Source: Natrinema soli (GTDB taxonomy: Archaea > Halobacteriota > Halobacteria > Halobacteriales > Natrialbaceae). From it: DNA of 64,000 nucleotides. A program made the position numbers and the translations under genes. Below the pieces are notes generated by a model, which was not told the DNA's origin, made no database searches, and saw only the letters and a program-made list of their open reading frames with translations. Positions 26,344 to 34,973 of this stretch are shown piece after piece. Numbering within the stretch: the first letter of the stretch is position 1; every line of letters begins with the position of its first letter. The stretch spans positions 1 through 64,000 of the forward strand of contig NZ_JAQIVI010000210.1 in the NCBI RefSeq assembly GCF_028618695.1. The letters run 5' to 3'.

Positions 26344-27117
26344 ATGCCGGTCTACGGCGGCACGTCGGGCGTCTACGCGGGCGGCTCAGGCGTCTATTCT
26401 GATGCATCTGCTGGCCGCCAGGTGATCGAAACCTACGAGCGTGGAAATCTCACGCCCTATACGTTCTGGACCCAGGAGACCGGACAGGTCACCGAAGATG
26501 CGGCGTTCCCGAGCGGCGCACAACAGGCGTGGCGACAGCAGTCCGGACGGACACTCGAAGGGTGGGCGTCTCCGCAGTCGAGCAAACCCGCCCTCGAGAC
26601 GTGGCCCCAGCCGGGAGACACCTTCAGTTTCCGGCAGCGCTTCAACCTCACGGGCGACGGCCCGTGGCAGACTTGGGTCCTGTTCGGCGGCGGCGATGAC
26701 CGCTATCCCCGATACCAATTTGAGATCGGGAACGACGTCCAGCCCCGCATCCAGGTCCGCCCGGATCGTTACGACGTCGCGACCGCCCTTGAATCAGGAT
26801 ATGGGACGCTCGATATCGTGTCGGGCGACATGCTCGACGTCGTCGTCCAGTGGCGATCGCAGGCGGCCCACGGCAACAACGGGATCCGCGTTCTCGTTTT
26901 CAACGGCGGCGATCTCCCCGCGGATCTGACGATCGAATCGTGGGACGCGGGAGAGCATAGCGTCACCGAACTCGTGGATATGGACTCGGTTGACCATCCC
27001 AATGACGACGGTAGCGGCGTCGTACCGCAAGAGCCCGGACGGTTGGGCTTTCGGGGCTCGAACGAAGTGCAAGCCGACTTCGGTGATGTGTGGCTCCACG
27101 ACCGGCCCGACGTGTAG
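26344..27117 (+). CDS. tail protein with concanavalin-like fold
   Basis: A 257-aa protein: a Gly/Tyr-rich N-terminus (MPVYGGTSGVYAGGSGVYSD) with a jelly-roll body (FSFRQRFNLTGDGPWQTWVL, YPRYQFEIGNDVQPRIQVRP, GNNGIRVLVFNGGDLPAD, ADFGDVWLHDRPDV). The end resembles the DVRLFDRPL end of the LamG domain in the previous gene. Probably a second glycan-binding tail component. Confidence 0.6.
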   Translation: MPVYGGTSGVYAGGSGVYSDASAGRQVIETYERGNLTPYTFWTQETGQVTEDAAFPSGAQQAWRQQSGRTLEGWASPQSSKPALETWPQPGDTFSFRQRFNLTGDGPWQTWVLFGGGDDRYPRYQFEIGNDVQPRIQVRPDRYDVATALESGYGTLDIVSGDMLDVVVQWRSQAAHGNNGIRVLVFNGGDLPADLTIESWDAGEHSVTELVDMDSVDHPNDDGSGVVPQEPGRLGFRGSNEVQADFGDVWLHDRPDV

Positions 27118-27158
27118 ACCAGCAGACCACCAGTCGAGACAACACCCCACTCACACAC

Positions 27159-28304
27159 ATGTATACCCATTACGCCAGAGGCGACGACCGACCAGTTATC
27201 CACGACCAACTCACCCGCGGGCGGACGCCCATCTCCCTCGGAGCGGACGACACCGTCCACCTCTACGTCGAAGACCCTGAAGGTGAGATCTTCATCGCCG
27301 ACCAGGCGACGGTTGTCGACCGTCCTGAGAGCCGTGTCGAATACGAAATGAACGGTGGTTGGCCTCTCGCCGGCACCTACAAAGCTGAGTGGGTGATCGA
27401 GTACGTCGATGGTGGGACGCGGACCGTTCCCTCCGGGTCACCAAAGGAGATCCCGGTTCGGGAGATCCTTGATCGGCAGGCTGACGTTCGAGAGTACGAC
27501 GACCCGGATCTCACACTCGAGAATCTGTGGGTCAATCGTCTCGGCGCGAATACGGCCTCGGCCGTGGCCGTCGAATCGCCTCTGGATCTCGAGAGGAACG
27601 ACGTTACAGGGATCGGTCATGGTGAGGCCGAATCGTTCAGTACAGCGGCGCAAAGTGTCGGTGCGATCGGCGACGTTGAGGGGGCGATTAACACGAATCA
27701 GACCGAAATCGCTACGAACAAATCGGATATCGACGGTGCCGAAACCGCGATCTCGCAGAACCAGTCGGACGTCGAGTCACTCCAAGATCGGACCAGCGGC
27801 CTCTCGAGTGACGGCACCGAGGCTGATCTCGAATCGGTCAGAACAATGTCCTTAGATCTCGGCGATAGAGGACCGATAACGGGCGTCATTGGGGATACTG
27901 GCGAATGGATCCCGATGATGACGATCGCGCGAACTGGATCACATAGTACTACGTCAACGAATTTCACCAATGTACTGGCTGGAAGTGGCCGAATCCGAAT
28001 GGATTTCACACAACTGAACTCGATCAGTGGGATAGAGTCGATCGGCGCGAGTTATACGGCATCGTACAACGTCCCGACAACAGAAACGATTGAGGTAGAA
28101 CTGTTCAGTTTCTCAGGAGTCGCAATCTCATCGCCGGTGGCTATCAGTGTTTCCGATGCCAATTGGTCTGAAAAGACACCCGATATTGGTGTGATCGATC
28201 CGGAAAGCGGGTCGATCAATTTCGAGTATCGGATCCGTTCGGTCGGTGGCGAAGAAGTGGCGTTTCGGGCGCCGACGCTTACGATCTACGGGAGGATCGC
28301 ATGA
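27159..28304 (+). CDS. tail fibre with BppU-like N-domain and coiled coil
   Basis: A 381-aa protein from ATG 27159; the longer open frame upstream overlaps the previous gene. Residues 1-110 form a small beta domain (SLGADDTVHLYVEDPEGEIF) like BppU-type attachment domains. Residues about 160-215 are a trimeric-type coiled coil (TNQTEIATNKSDIDGAETAI), and the C-terminal 130 residues form a beta knob. Typical receptor-binding fibre layout. Confidence 0.65.
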   Translation: MYTHYARGDDRPVIHDQLTRGRTPISLGADDTVHLYVEDPEGEIFIADQATVVDRPESRVEYEMNGGWPLAGTYKAEWVIEYVDGGTRTVPSGSPKEIPVREILDRQADVREYDDPDLTLENLWVNRLGANTASAVAVESPLDLERNDVTGIGHGEAESFSTAAQSVGAIGDVEGAINTNQTEIATNKSDIDGAETAISQNQSDVESLQDRTSGLSSDGTEADLESVRTMSLDLGDRGPITGVIGDTGEWIPMMTIARTGSHSTTSTNFTNVLAGSGRIRMDFTQLNSISGIESIGASYTASYNVPTTETIEVELFSFSGVAISSPVAISVSDANWSEKTPDIGVIDPESGSINFEYRIRSVGGEEVAFRAPTLTIYGRIA

Positions 28305-28441
28305 CCTGGACGTGGACCCTCGCTGGACTGCGAGCAGACGAGCAGACGCTTACAGTCTCTAATCCGGACGGTGAGGTAATCGCATCTGAAACCCGAGAAT
28401 CATGGAACTACCATCAGCTAATCGCTGTGTTTTGTAAATAA
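28301..28441 (+). CDS. short tail-region ORF, possibly truncated
   Basis: A 46-aa frame coupled by ATGA to the fibre before it (MTWTWTLAGLRADEQTLTVS). The sequence turns AT-rich close to its end (about 28400 on), where foreign DNA carrying the minus-strand gene begins. The frame may be the surviving 5' part of a longer gene cut by that insertion. That is inference. Confidence 0.4.
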   Translation: MTWTWTLAGLRADEQTLTVSNPDGEVIASETRESWNYHQLIAVFCK

Positions 28442-28445
28442 GAAC

Positions 28446-28868
28446 TTATATCAAATCGCTAAGGACCCATTCAATGGTATCAAGAATATCTGTCAAATGC
28501 GGCCGTACTAACCGGATAATATCGGAATTATCGAGAATTTTCTGCCGCAACTGAAGTAGGAGGAGACGTTGGATATCTAGATCTTGTGTCCCAAGGAGTT
28601 GATATGCGATTGGTTGGAGTTCTCTATCGATGGAATTGAAAGACCCCTCAGTGAGGTTGAAGAGTCGGTAAGCGACTGTGTTGATGATCTTAACCCTTGA
28701 GTCTTCAGTATACGCAATATCAGCAACTAAGTTATTCCTGATATTCCCGTCAGTGATTCTCCCGTATCTGGCGTTCTCCGTAACCTCAAGACCAACATCG
28801 CAATTTGTTATAAATGGATTTGAAATCTCAAAATGATCTACCTTATCGATTATTAACCCAGGTGGCAT
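28446..28868 (-). CDS. AT-rich antisense moron gene, hypothetical
   Basis: A 140-aa product from ATG 28868. Codon use and GC are unlike any neighbour (many ATA, TTA, AAT). The first half (LIIDKVDHFEISNPFITNCD, LEVTENARYGRITDGNIRNN) reads like turns of a right-handed beta helix. The second half is Leu-rich and helical. It lies between two fibre genes, on the opposite strand, so it was probably acquired by transfer. It may be a fragment of a fibre-like or pectate-lyase-like protein joined to other sequence. Confidence 0.5.
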   Translation of the reverse strand: MPPGLIIDKVDHFEISNPFITNCDVGLEVTENARYGRITDGNIRNNLVADIAYTEDSRVKIINTVAYRLFNLTEGSFNSIDRELQPIAYQLLGTQDLDIQRLLLLQLRQKILDNSDIIRLVRPHLTDILDTIEWVLSDLI

Positions 28869-29012
28869 CAATCTTCTATTAGTTACAGATGTCTAATAAC
28901 TCTTCGGGCTACTTTTGAAGAAGTAGTGTGCGTCACGTTCGGTAGTATAGAATCCGAAAGAAACCCCGTCTAATTCTCGAGAGATCGCCGACGCGACCGC
29001 CAAGATACAACC

Positions 29013-31562
29013 ATGTCAACCCACACCCGACCCGATTACGTCCGCAACCGCGGGGATAGCTACCTCCCGCTCGAGGCAACGTTCCGAACCGAACCCGACC
29101 GGCCCACGGGCGACGGCGACCCGCTCGATCTGAGCGACGCCCTCTCGGTGCGGTTCTACCTCGAGCATCCCGATCGAGACGAAGTGATAGTCAACGACAG
29201 CGCCGAGGTCGACGACCCCGCGACAGGCGCGGTGAGCTACCAGCTCGACAAACACCAGCTCTCCCGGACGGGGACTCACGCCGGCCTCTTTATCGCCCGC
29301 TTCGAGGGCGAGCAACAGTGGTCGGCCCCACGCGGCGGGCGCGTCATCCGCATCGAAGTCGAAGACATCCCCGACGCCGACGGCGAGCCGATTGACCTCG
29401 AGAAGGTCGACGTTTCGATCGGCGTGCTCGAGGCAGATGAGGTCATCAGTGACTCAGGGACCTTTGGTGCGCTCTCCCTGACCGGCTCGAGCGGCTCGAG
29501 CGACTGGGGGTTTAACTACGATTCCGGCTCCGTTAACGTCACAAAAAACAACTCGACGTACATGAGTTTCACCGACAGCGGAGTCGAGGTGCCTAACGCC
29601 CCTGCAGCCGAGGATCATATCGCTCGACAGGCAGACCTCGGCAGTGGCTGGTCCCCTGCGGAATGGAACGAAATCGACGTCTCCGAACACGGGTTCCCCG
29701 GCGATGAGTCCGGGGGTGACGTGGTCCAGTTCATGCTCGACAATCCGAATAATAAGTTCATCTTCCCCGAAGGTCGATACAGTTGCAGTCAGCAGTTTAA
29801 TCCCGATTCAACATGGAGCCAGTTCGCGATCGAAGGTAAGGGGGATGGTGCGACGTTCGTCTGCGATACGACGGACATGACTAACAATAAGGCGTTCTTC
29901 GTGGTTGGTCAGTACGATACGTCAAACATCGACCGTGCCGAAATCAAGAACGTCAACTGCGAGATCGATGCCACGAACGGCTACAACTTCGGCTTCGGGA
30001 TATTCGCAGTCAATGACTTCCTCGAAATTACTAACTGCCGATTGAACGGCGAGCGCCGCTATTACGAATACGGAGGTTCGAAGTATGGGATTCGGGTTAA
30101 CATGCTCAACGACCACTCCGTCGCGTTCATCAACGGTCTCTATCTCGGCGACGGCGACGCAGGGAACGTTTCAACTAATTTCGACGGTTGCATCGGCGCA
30201 AGTGTTGAACCACCGAACAAGGGAACTATCTTCTGGAATGGTTGTCAGGTGAGTGGATGGCCTGATAATGGGATGTATCTCAAAGATGGTACTGGGAGAT
30301 CCCTCGCGATGGGCTGCATGACGGCGAATAACGGCAACCAGAACATCCGACTCGGCAAAGGAGACATGGCGATCGGCGGGTGGACGGCATGGACTGTGGA
30401 CCCATCGACAGTCGACTACGCCGGCGGAGTATGTCTCGAGATCGAGCATGGCCAAGGGTCCGCCGTGATCGGCTACCGGGTTGAAGCAGATTACGCCGCC
30501 ACGGATGTCATGCGAACCCGTGGGGAGAACGAGCACGTCAAGTTCCAAGACGTTTATATTCGCAACAACTCGGCACAGTTATCGATCGACTGCAGCTCCA
30601 GTTCTGGAGAGACGACGGAGTCTGAGCCCGGCGGAGAGGGATACGCGACCCTCGATAACGTCCGTATCGTCAACGATCACAGTGGGACTTCCGCGATCCG
30701 GTCGGCCACGGTTCGGACAACTCGCGTGAATACTGTCTTCCGTGGCTGTTCGATCAAGACACGGAATCCAAACATCGGAGTGGCTCCCGTCAGAGTGAAC
30801 GCGGGAGACGCCTCGTTCCAGGATTGTCGATTCCATCAGCACGCCGATAGTCAGGCCAGCTATACTGCGATCATCGGTCCAGGTGATTCGACAGCAACAG
30901 ATATCGGAAACATCCAATTCACGCGGTGCAAGTTCGTCGGCACCGATGGCCCCTACCTCTACGGAGGCGACCAGATACCGTTCCTCGAGTTCGTCGGCTG
31001 CGATTTCAGCCAGATTAGTGGGTCGTTGTGGCCCGCTGTCTCTCCGCAGGCAGAGTACGAAGCAGGCAACATCACTGAGTTCTCGTTTTTCCGCAATCGG
31101 CCCTACACGGAGGGGACAAATTACGGGTCGATCTCCCAAAAGGAAGTCAGGGCCGACACGGCGTACGCCAACGAAGGCGGTGGCAAAGGATTCCAGATAG
31201 TGACGGCCGGTGGAGCCTCTCGGTTCACGAGACGGAACAACCGGACGACCATCGACAATACGTACGGAGACGGATTCATGTTGCGCTACGTCGACGATAC
31301 CGGGACATCGTCGCCGCTGATCATGGACCCTGATGGCACGACGACGATCAGCGGCCGGTTGACCCTCGGTGGCGGCCTGAATATCGAGGACCGGCTAAAC
31401 ATGTTGGGTAACAGTGCCATCAATGCAGCTGATATGCAGTTTGATCCGGTCGCCGAGCCGAGTGCCCCAACCGAGGGTTGGAAGTTGTTCGTCGATTCAG
31501 CGGACGGAGGTCTGAAAGCAAAAGACGATACCGGGGCTGTCACGACGATCGCGACCAAGTAG
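29013..31562 (+). CDS. large tail fibre, BppU-like domain plus beta helix
   Basis: An 849-aa protein. Residues 1-140 repeat the BppU-like domain (DALSVRFYLEHPDRDEVIVN). Residues about 230-690 are a right-handed parallel beta helix with pectate-lyase style turns (FIFPEGRYSCSQQF, AFFVVGQYDTSNID, NFGFGIFAVNDFLEITNC, VNTVFRGCSIKTRNPN). The end (DPVAEPSAPTEGWKLFVDSA) is a phage fibre C-terminal motif. It probably binds or cleaves surface polysaccharide (inference). Confidence 0.75.
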   Translation: MSTHTRPDYVRNRGDSYLPLEATFRTEPDRPTGDGDPLDLSDALSVRFYLEHPDRDEVIVNDSAEVDDPATGAVSYQLDKHQLSRTGTHAGLFIARFEGEQQWSAPRGGRVIRIEVEDIPDADGEPIDLEKVDVSIGVLEADEVISDSGTFGALSLTGSSGSSDWGFNYDSGSVNVTKNNSTYMSFTDSGVEVPNAPAAEDHIARQADLGSGWSPAEWNEIDVSEHGFPGDESGGDVVQFMLDNPNNKFIFPEGRYSCSQQFNPDSTWSQFAIEGKGDGATFVCDTTDMTNNKAFFVVGQYDTSNIDRAEIKNVNCEIDATNGYNFGFGIFAVNDFLEITNCRLNGERRYYEYGGSKYGIRVNMLNDHSVAFINGLYLGDGDAGNVSTNFDGCIGASVEPPNKGTIFWNGCQVSGWPDNGMYLKDGTGRSLAMGCMTANNGNQNIRLGKGDMAIGGWTAWTVDPSTVDYAGGVCLEIEHGQGSAVIGYRVEADYAATDVMRTRGENEHVKFQDVYIRNNSAQLSIDCSSSSGETTESEPGGEGYATLDNVRIVNDHSGTSAIRSATVRTTRVNTVFRGCSIKTRNPNIGVAPVRVNAGDASFQDCRFHQHADSQASYTAIIGPGDSTATDIGNIQFTRCKFVGTDGPYLYGGDQIPFLEFVGCDFSQISGSLWPAVSPQAEYEAGNITEFSFFRNRPYTEGTNYGSISQKEVRADTAYANEGGGKGFQIVTAGGASRFTRRNNRTTIDNTYGDGFMLRYVDDTGTSSPLIMDPDGTTTISGRLTLGGGLNIEDRLNMLGNSAINAADMQFDPVAEPSAPTEGWKLFVDSADGGLKAKDDTGAVTTIATK

Positions 31563-31587
31563 AGGCGAGGATTGTTTTAGACGACGA

Positions 31588-31640
31588 CGGCGGAACCCGG
31601 CTTCGATACGTCCGCGACTCACGAATGAATCCGATCAAAG
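31588..31640. repeat. degenerate copy of the 5' end of the 32410 fibre gene
   Basis: This stretch is closely similar to 32374-32426. Both run CGGCGGAA-YCCGGCT-CGATAC, then TCACGAATGAATCCGAT or the CCACGAATGAATCCGAT variant. In the second copy the ATGAATCCGAT is the start of the 32410 gene. The two copies flank the minus-strand TAT-signal gene, so a fibre-gene start was probably duplicated when that gene arrived. Confidence 0.55.
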
Positions 31641-31682
31641 GGGAACTCCACGTTCTAGACAGTCCTCTGTGGGAAAGAGGCC

Positions 31683-32195
31683 TTAGCCGACGATCGTCAG
31701 TGTCGCTGTTCCGGCGAGCCCATGCTGACCCTCTTCAGTGCGTTCCCACACGAGACGTGCCGTTGAGTCCTCGCTATCAAAGCCAGTCTCGTCGGTCCGG
31801 AAGAACATGAGGAGGTCGGCCTGGTCGTCTCCATTCAGGTCGACATAGTAGCCGTCGTCGACCGGTCGAGCGCCATCGCCATTACTGACGGTGTCCGGTG
31901 CGCCAAACCGGTACCGAACCGGTTCGTTTGCCGGATCGAACTCGTCGGTCTGGAAGACCGCGACTGGAATCAGGTCACGATTCTCCAGATCGATCCGATT
32001 AATATCACAGTCGGGCCGGACATCGATCTCGAGATCTTCCGGAAAGTGAGCAGCTGCCTGTCCACCGAGAGCCGCAACACCGAATGCTGTTGCCGCTACT
32101 CCAGTCCCGGCACGGAGCGCATGGCGGCGAGAGTACGCAGATTCGTTCGTCGTCGATTCAACTTGCTGTGACATCTTGTCTCGTTCCTCTGCCAT
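31683..32195 (-). CDS. TAT-exported protein with calcium-binding-like acidic domain (moron)
   Basis: A 170-aa protein. A twin-arginine signal, YSRRHALRAGTGVAATAFGV, sits at about residues 21-40 and ends at AAAHF, so it is exported folded. The mature part (IDVRPDCDINRIDLENRDLI, PVAVFQTDEFDP, YYVDLNGDDQADLLMFF) matches a domain known from many secreted proteins, with a DxNxDxxxD calcium-type loop. It is minus-strand cargo between two fibre genes and may modify the lysogen surface (inference). Confidence 0.7.
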   Translation of the reverse strand: MAEERDKMSQQVESTTNESAYSRRHALRAGTGVAATAFGVAALGGQAAAHFPEDLEIDVRPDCDINRIDLENRDLIPVAVFQTDEFDPANEPVRYRFGAPDTVSNGDGARPVDDGYYVDLNGDDQADLLMFFRTDETGFDSEDSTARLVWERTEEGQHGLAGTATLTIVG

Positions 32196-32409
32196 GATTC
32201 GCGTTGAAGTTCGACGCTGGCAGGGATGGTTATTCTGGTGCGAATGTTGAAATCAGATACCATCGCTGTGATCGCCAGCGATGCATCTGTGTCCATCTGT
32301 CCTCGAGACTAGGGCTTCCTCTTCCTGTGAGTTCTCTCGAGACATCTCCGACGCATAGTGACACCACCGAACCGGCGGAATCCGGCTACGATACCTCTTC
32401 GAACCACGA

Positions 32410-34176
32410 ATGAATCCGATTATCGCACTCCTCCGAGCACTGCTCGGCATCGATCGCGACGGCCGTGATAATGATCAAGACCAATCCGGACCGGAGAGTC
32501 CGGAGCCCGATGAACCCGAGCCGGAACCGGTGCCATCGGGACCACTCGAATTAGGCCAAGACACCAAACGACAGTCGTGGCACGGCGATCAGGCTGGAAT
32601 CCGAATCGTGATTACAGAACCACTCGAGAGTATCTCGGTGCGACTCTCGGCGATGACGAGGTCGGCCCGATGGGTATCCCTCAAACGGGACGGCGAGCGG
32701 ATCACTCGAGAGTTTATCGCCGGTACAATGCCTGGCGAGTGGGTCGCCCTCGACGCCGAGCTTGAGGCCGGCGAAACTGTCGAGATCGTCGCCGACGCCA
32801 GATTCAATACTGGCGACCAGATCGAAGAACGACGGTTCGCTCGAGGCCGGACATCGATTGAGTATCCCATCGAGAACGGCGAGATAACCGTCACGGGCGG
32901 CGTCTACGGCGACTCCGAAATCACATCGAACTACCGCTACTGTTTCGACCGAGTCCAGAGAGGGGATCACTCCAACCGTGAACGCGAGTTCGATCCGCTC
33001 TCAGATATCCCGGCGGACGTGACGGTTGTTGATGTCGTCGACGAGAGCGAGATCGACCATGAGGGAGACCTCTCCAAGGAGATCGAGCGGTATCTCGCTG
33101 CCCGGCCGGTCCACCATGCGTTCGTCGTTCCCGATGGTGCCCGCTGGAGTTCAACACTCGAGCTCCCCTCGGGGGACTTCGTGGCTCTGATCGGGGAAGA
33201 TCCGGGGATGGTGCTCGATGTCGATCGGTCACTCGATCTTGCGTTCGACCTCGGCCATCGGAGGGGAACTCTCGACGAGGCGATTCTCCGGAATATCACG
33301 CTTGATATCCGCGGCGAGGATGAGCGCGGAGAGATCGACACCGGGTTCGTGATGGCGCACATTCGGAGGTTCGCGGCGTTCGACAACCTCGAGTTAGTCG
33401 GCCAGCGAGCGCGGTATCAAGATTTCGGCGGCGGGCTCGAGCGCGTGGGTAATCGCTTTACCTTCTTGGTCCAGATGGTCGGTGACGGCAGCGGGGTTGC
33501 GAGTGTCGATAACCTCCGGATGCTCGACGGGGATACGGAGACTCGAAAGCATCAGGTTGGTCACGCGATCGCCACGAGCGCGGACCCGGCGCACCTTGGA
33601 CGGACAGTCTGGAGTAACTGCGATCTCCGCAACTGGGTCGACAACGGCTACTACGTCAAAAACTCGCCCGGCCCGAACGAGTTGGTCAACGCTTCAGGAG
33701 AAAATAACGCGGGCAGTACGATCCGGCTTGGGGCTCGTGATAGTGTGGAGGGCGCGACGGTCAGATTCGATGAGATGACCGACCGGAAACCCGCGTGCGG
33801 GCTCTGGATGCAGTCCGGGATGCCGATAGCAACCGACGTCCAGATCGATGCACCCTGTGGGAATCACGAACTCATCCGTATCTCGACGGGCTGTGAGAAA
33901 GCAATCCTCAAGAATTTCGAAGTCTTCGCAGGGGAGCGAAACGCGCATCACACACTGCGAGTCTCTGGGTCTGGTGATCCGGGTGATATCGAGATTGAAG
34001 ATTTCGAGATTACCGATCAGTCGCCCAACGGGACGCTATCGGACTTCGACTCGAGTGTGCTGTGCTCGCGACCGATGACGCTTCGGGATGGAACAATCGA
34101 CGTGTCGGGTTGTGAGCGCTCGGCGATCGGCGGGAAGAGTGAGCCCACGCTCGAGGACGTTGAGATTGTAGAGTAA
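32410..34176 (+). CDS. beta-helix tail fibre
   Basis: A 588-aa protein. After a short hydrophobic start (MNPIIALLRALLGI) and a Pro/Glu linker comes a beta-sandwich (residues 45-150), then a right-handed beta helix (FVVPDGARWSSTLELPSGDF, AFDNLELVGQRARYQD, TVWSNCDLRNWVDNGYYV). The last 20 codons are duplicated at 38573-38632. It is probably an adhesin or depolymerase fibre. It is the last structural gene before the kinase operon. Confidence 0.7.
   Translation: MNPIIALLRALLGIDRDGRDNDQDQSGPESPEPDEPEPEPVPSGPLELGQDTKRQSWHGDQAGIRIVITEPLESISVRLSAMTRSARWVSLKRDGERITREFIAGTMPGEWVALDAELEAGETVEIVADARFNTGDQIEERRFARGRTSIEYPIENGEITVTGGVYGDSEITSNYRYCFDRVQRGDHSNREREFDPLSDIPADVTVVDVVDESEIDHEGDLSKEIERYLAARPVHHAFVVPDGARWSSTLELPSGDFVALIGEDPGMVLDVDRSLDLAFDLGHRRGTLDEAILRNITLDIRGEDERGEIDTGFVMAHIRRFAAFDNLELVGQRARYQDFGGGLERVGNRFTFLVQMVGDGSGVASVDNLRMLDGDTETRKHQVGHAIATSADPAHLGRTVWSNCDLRNWVDNGYYVKNSPGPNELVNASGENNAGSTIRLGARDSVEGATVRFDEMTDRKPACGLWMQSGMPIATDVQIDAPCGNHELIRISTGCEKAILKNFEVFAGERNAHHTLRVSGSGDPGDIEIEDFEITDQSPNGTLSDFDSSVLCSRPMTLRDGTIDVSGCERSAIGGKSEPTLEDVEIVE
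34115..34174 (+). repeat. direct repeat: fibre-gene 3' end, copy 1
   Basis: It matches 38573-38632 over 60 bases with five mismatches. Four of the five are silent in the reading frame ERSAIGGKSEPT-x-EDVEIVE, and one changes Leu to Phe. So both copies evolved as coding sequence, and the DNA between them was inserted at the end of a fibre gene or replaced most of a second one. Confidence 0.8.
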
Positions 34177-34336
34177 CTCGTTTTCGCGCCTTTCGAAGTG
34201 CATTCGCGCGCCGCGGGTTCAGGCGTGCGGACTCAAAATCCAGTGTCGGGCGGCAACGTCGAGTGGCAACGCCGTCACTCGTCCAAAGAATCAGTGGCCA
34301 GCTAAAATTACGTCAGGCGTGCGTCAGAAAGGGGAG

Positions 34337-34654
34337 TCAGTCGCGATCGGCTTCAGCTTCGAGCTCGTGTTCCTCGAGCATGTAGACGACGTCCTCCGTA
34401 TGGAAATGGACGCGTCGGAACACGGTCCGGTCGCCGTCAGTATAGAGCCGTCCCTGCTTGAGCGTTTTCTCCTCGCGATCGTCGTCGGCGACGCCGCGCG
34501 AACGGAACACGTAGGCCTGTGCCGTCCCGTCAGCGAAGTGCGTTGCTCGGATCGACCACTCGTCACCCCAGCGCTTGCGAACCGCGGCGAAGCTGATCGT
34601 CGATACGACGTCGACGCCGCGCTGGAAGGCTGACGTCGACGATCCGACGGACAT
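34337..34654 (-). CDS. hypothetical protein
   Basis: A 105-aa product from ATG 34654; a GTG nine bases upstream is also in frame. Coding character is good (AAVRKRWGDEWSIRATHFAD, then LKQGRLYTDGDRTVFRRVHF and an acidic end). It reads as a beta-rich domain with a helical tail. It is antisense to the late genes and is the first gene between the two fibre repeats. No function known. Confidence 0.55.
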   Translation of the reverse strand: MSVGSSTSAFQRGVDVVSTISFAAVRKRWGDEWSIRATHFADGTAQAYVFRSRGVADDDREEKTLKQGRLYTDGDRTVFRRVHFHTEDVVYMLEEHELEAEADRD

Positions 34655-34669
34655 CCGCGACACGTTCTA

Positions 34670-34860
34670 GGTCGGTGACGCGAACATCCGCGTCCGCGTG
34701 ACAACGGCAGCATCGAGCGGCGAAACAGCGACGGTCACGATCCAGGAGGCACACTAATGGTATACTCAGAAAGTTGAGACAGTGGCGTGAGAAGCCGGAC
34801 GGGACGCTCAAGGGGCCAGCGTTAGAAGCAGGTGACTCCGTGATCGAATTTGCCAATCGA
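34670..34860 (+). pseudogene. remnants of structural genes
   Basis: Two short protein-like pieces lack starts. Bases 34670-34756 read VGDANIRVRVTTAASSGETA to EAH-stop. Bases 34779-34868 contain QWREKPDGTLKGPALEAG to NRVV-stop. They look like C-terminal ends of virion genes left by recombination. Beyond them, up to 34973, the DNA is AT-rich promoter. Confidence 0.4.
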
Positions 34861-34894
34861 GTGGTCTAATTTCTTAACGCAATTCTTTTCTAGC

Positions 34895-34973
34895 CTCCTA
34901 TAATGGGTTTAGATAGTCAATCACCTAACAGAGGCGCTGTTAGGGTCAAACCACTCAGCTCGGAGGTTATACC
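34895..34973 (+). promoter_or_regulatory. promoter, palindrome and Shine-Dalgarno of the kinase operon
   Basis: TCCTATAATGG (about 34896-34906) is a TATA-like element. A perfect inverted repeat, CCTAACAG (34924-34931) with CTGTTAGG (34937-34944), follows at the likely transcription start and could be an operator. GGAGGT (34962-34967), six bases before ATG 34974, is a strong ribosome site, unusual in this mostly leaderless window. Confidence 0.55.

Noticed and set aside
31478..31810. Plus-strand frame overlapping the end of the large fibre
   Set aside because: It is a shadow spanning the fibre end and the antisense TAT gene; the repeat inside it explains the apparent coding start.
34206..34260. 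tRNA-like stretch with GGACTCAAAATCC resembling an anticodon arm
   Set aside because: No acceptor stem and no T-arm (GGTTC) sequence can be placed around it; at most a chance match or a decayed fragment.
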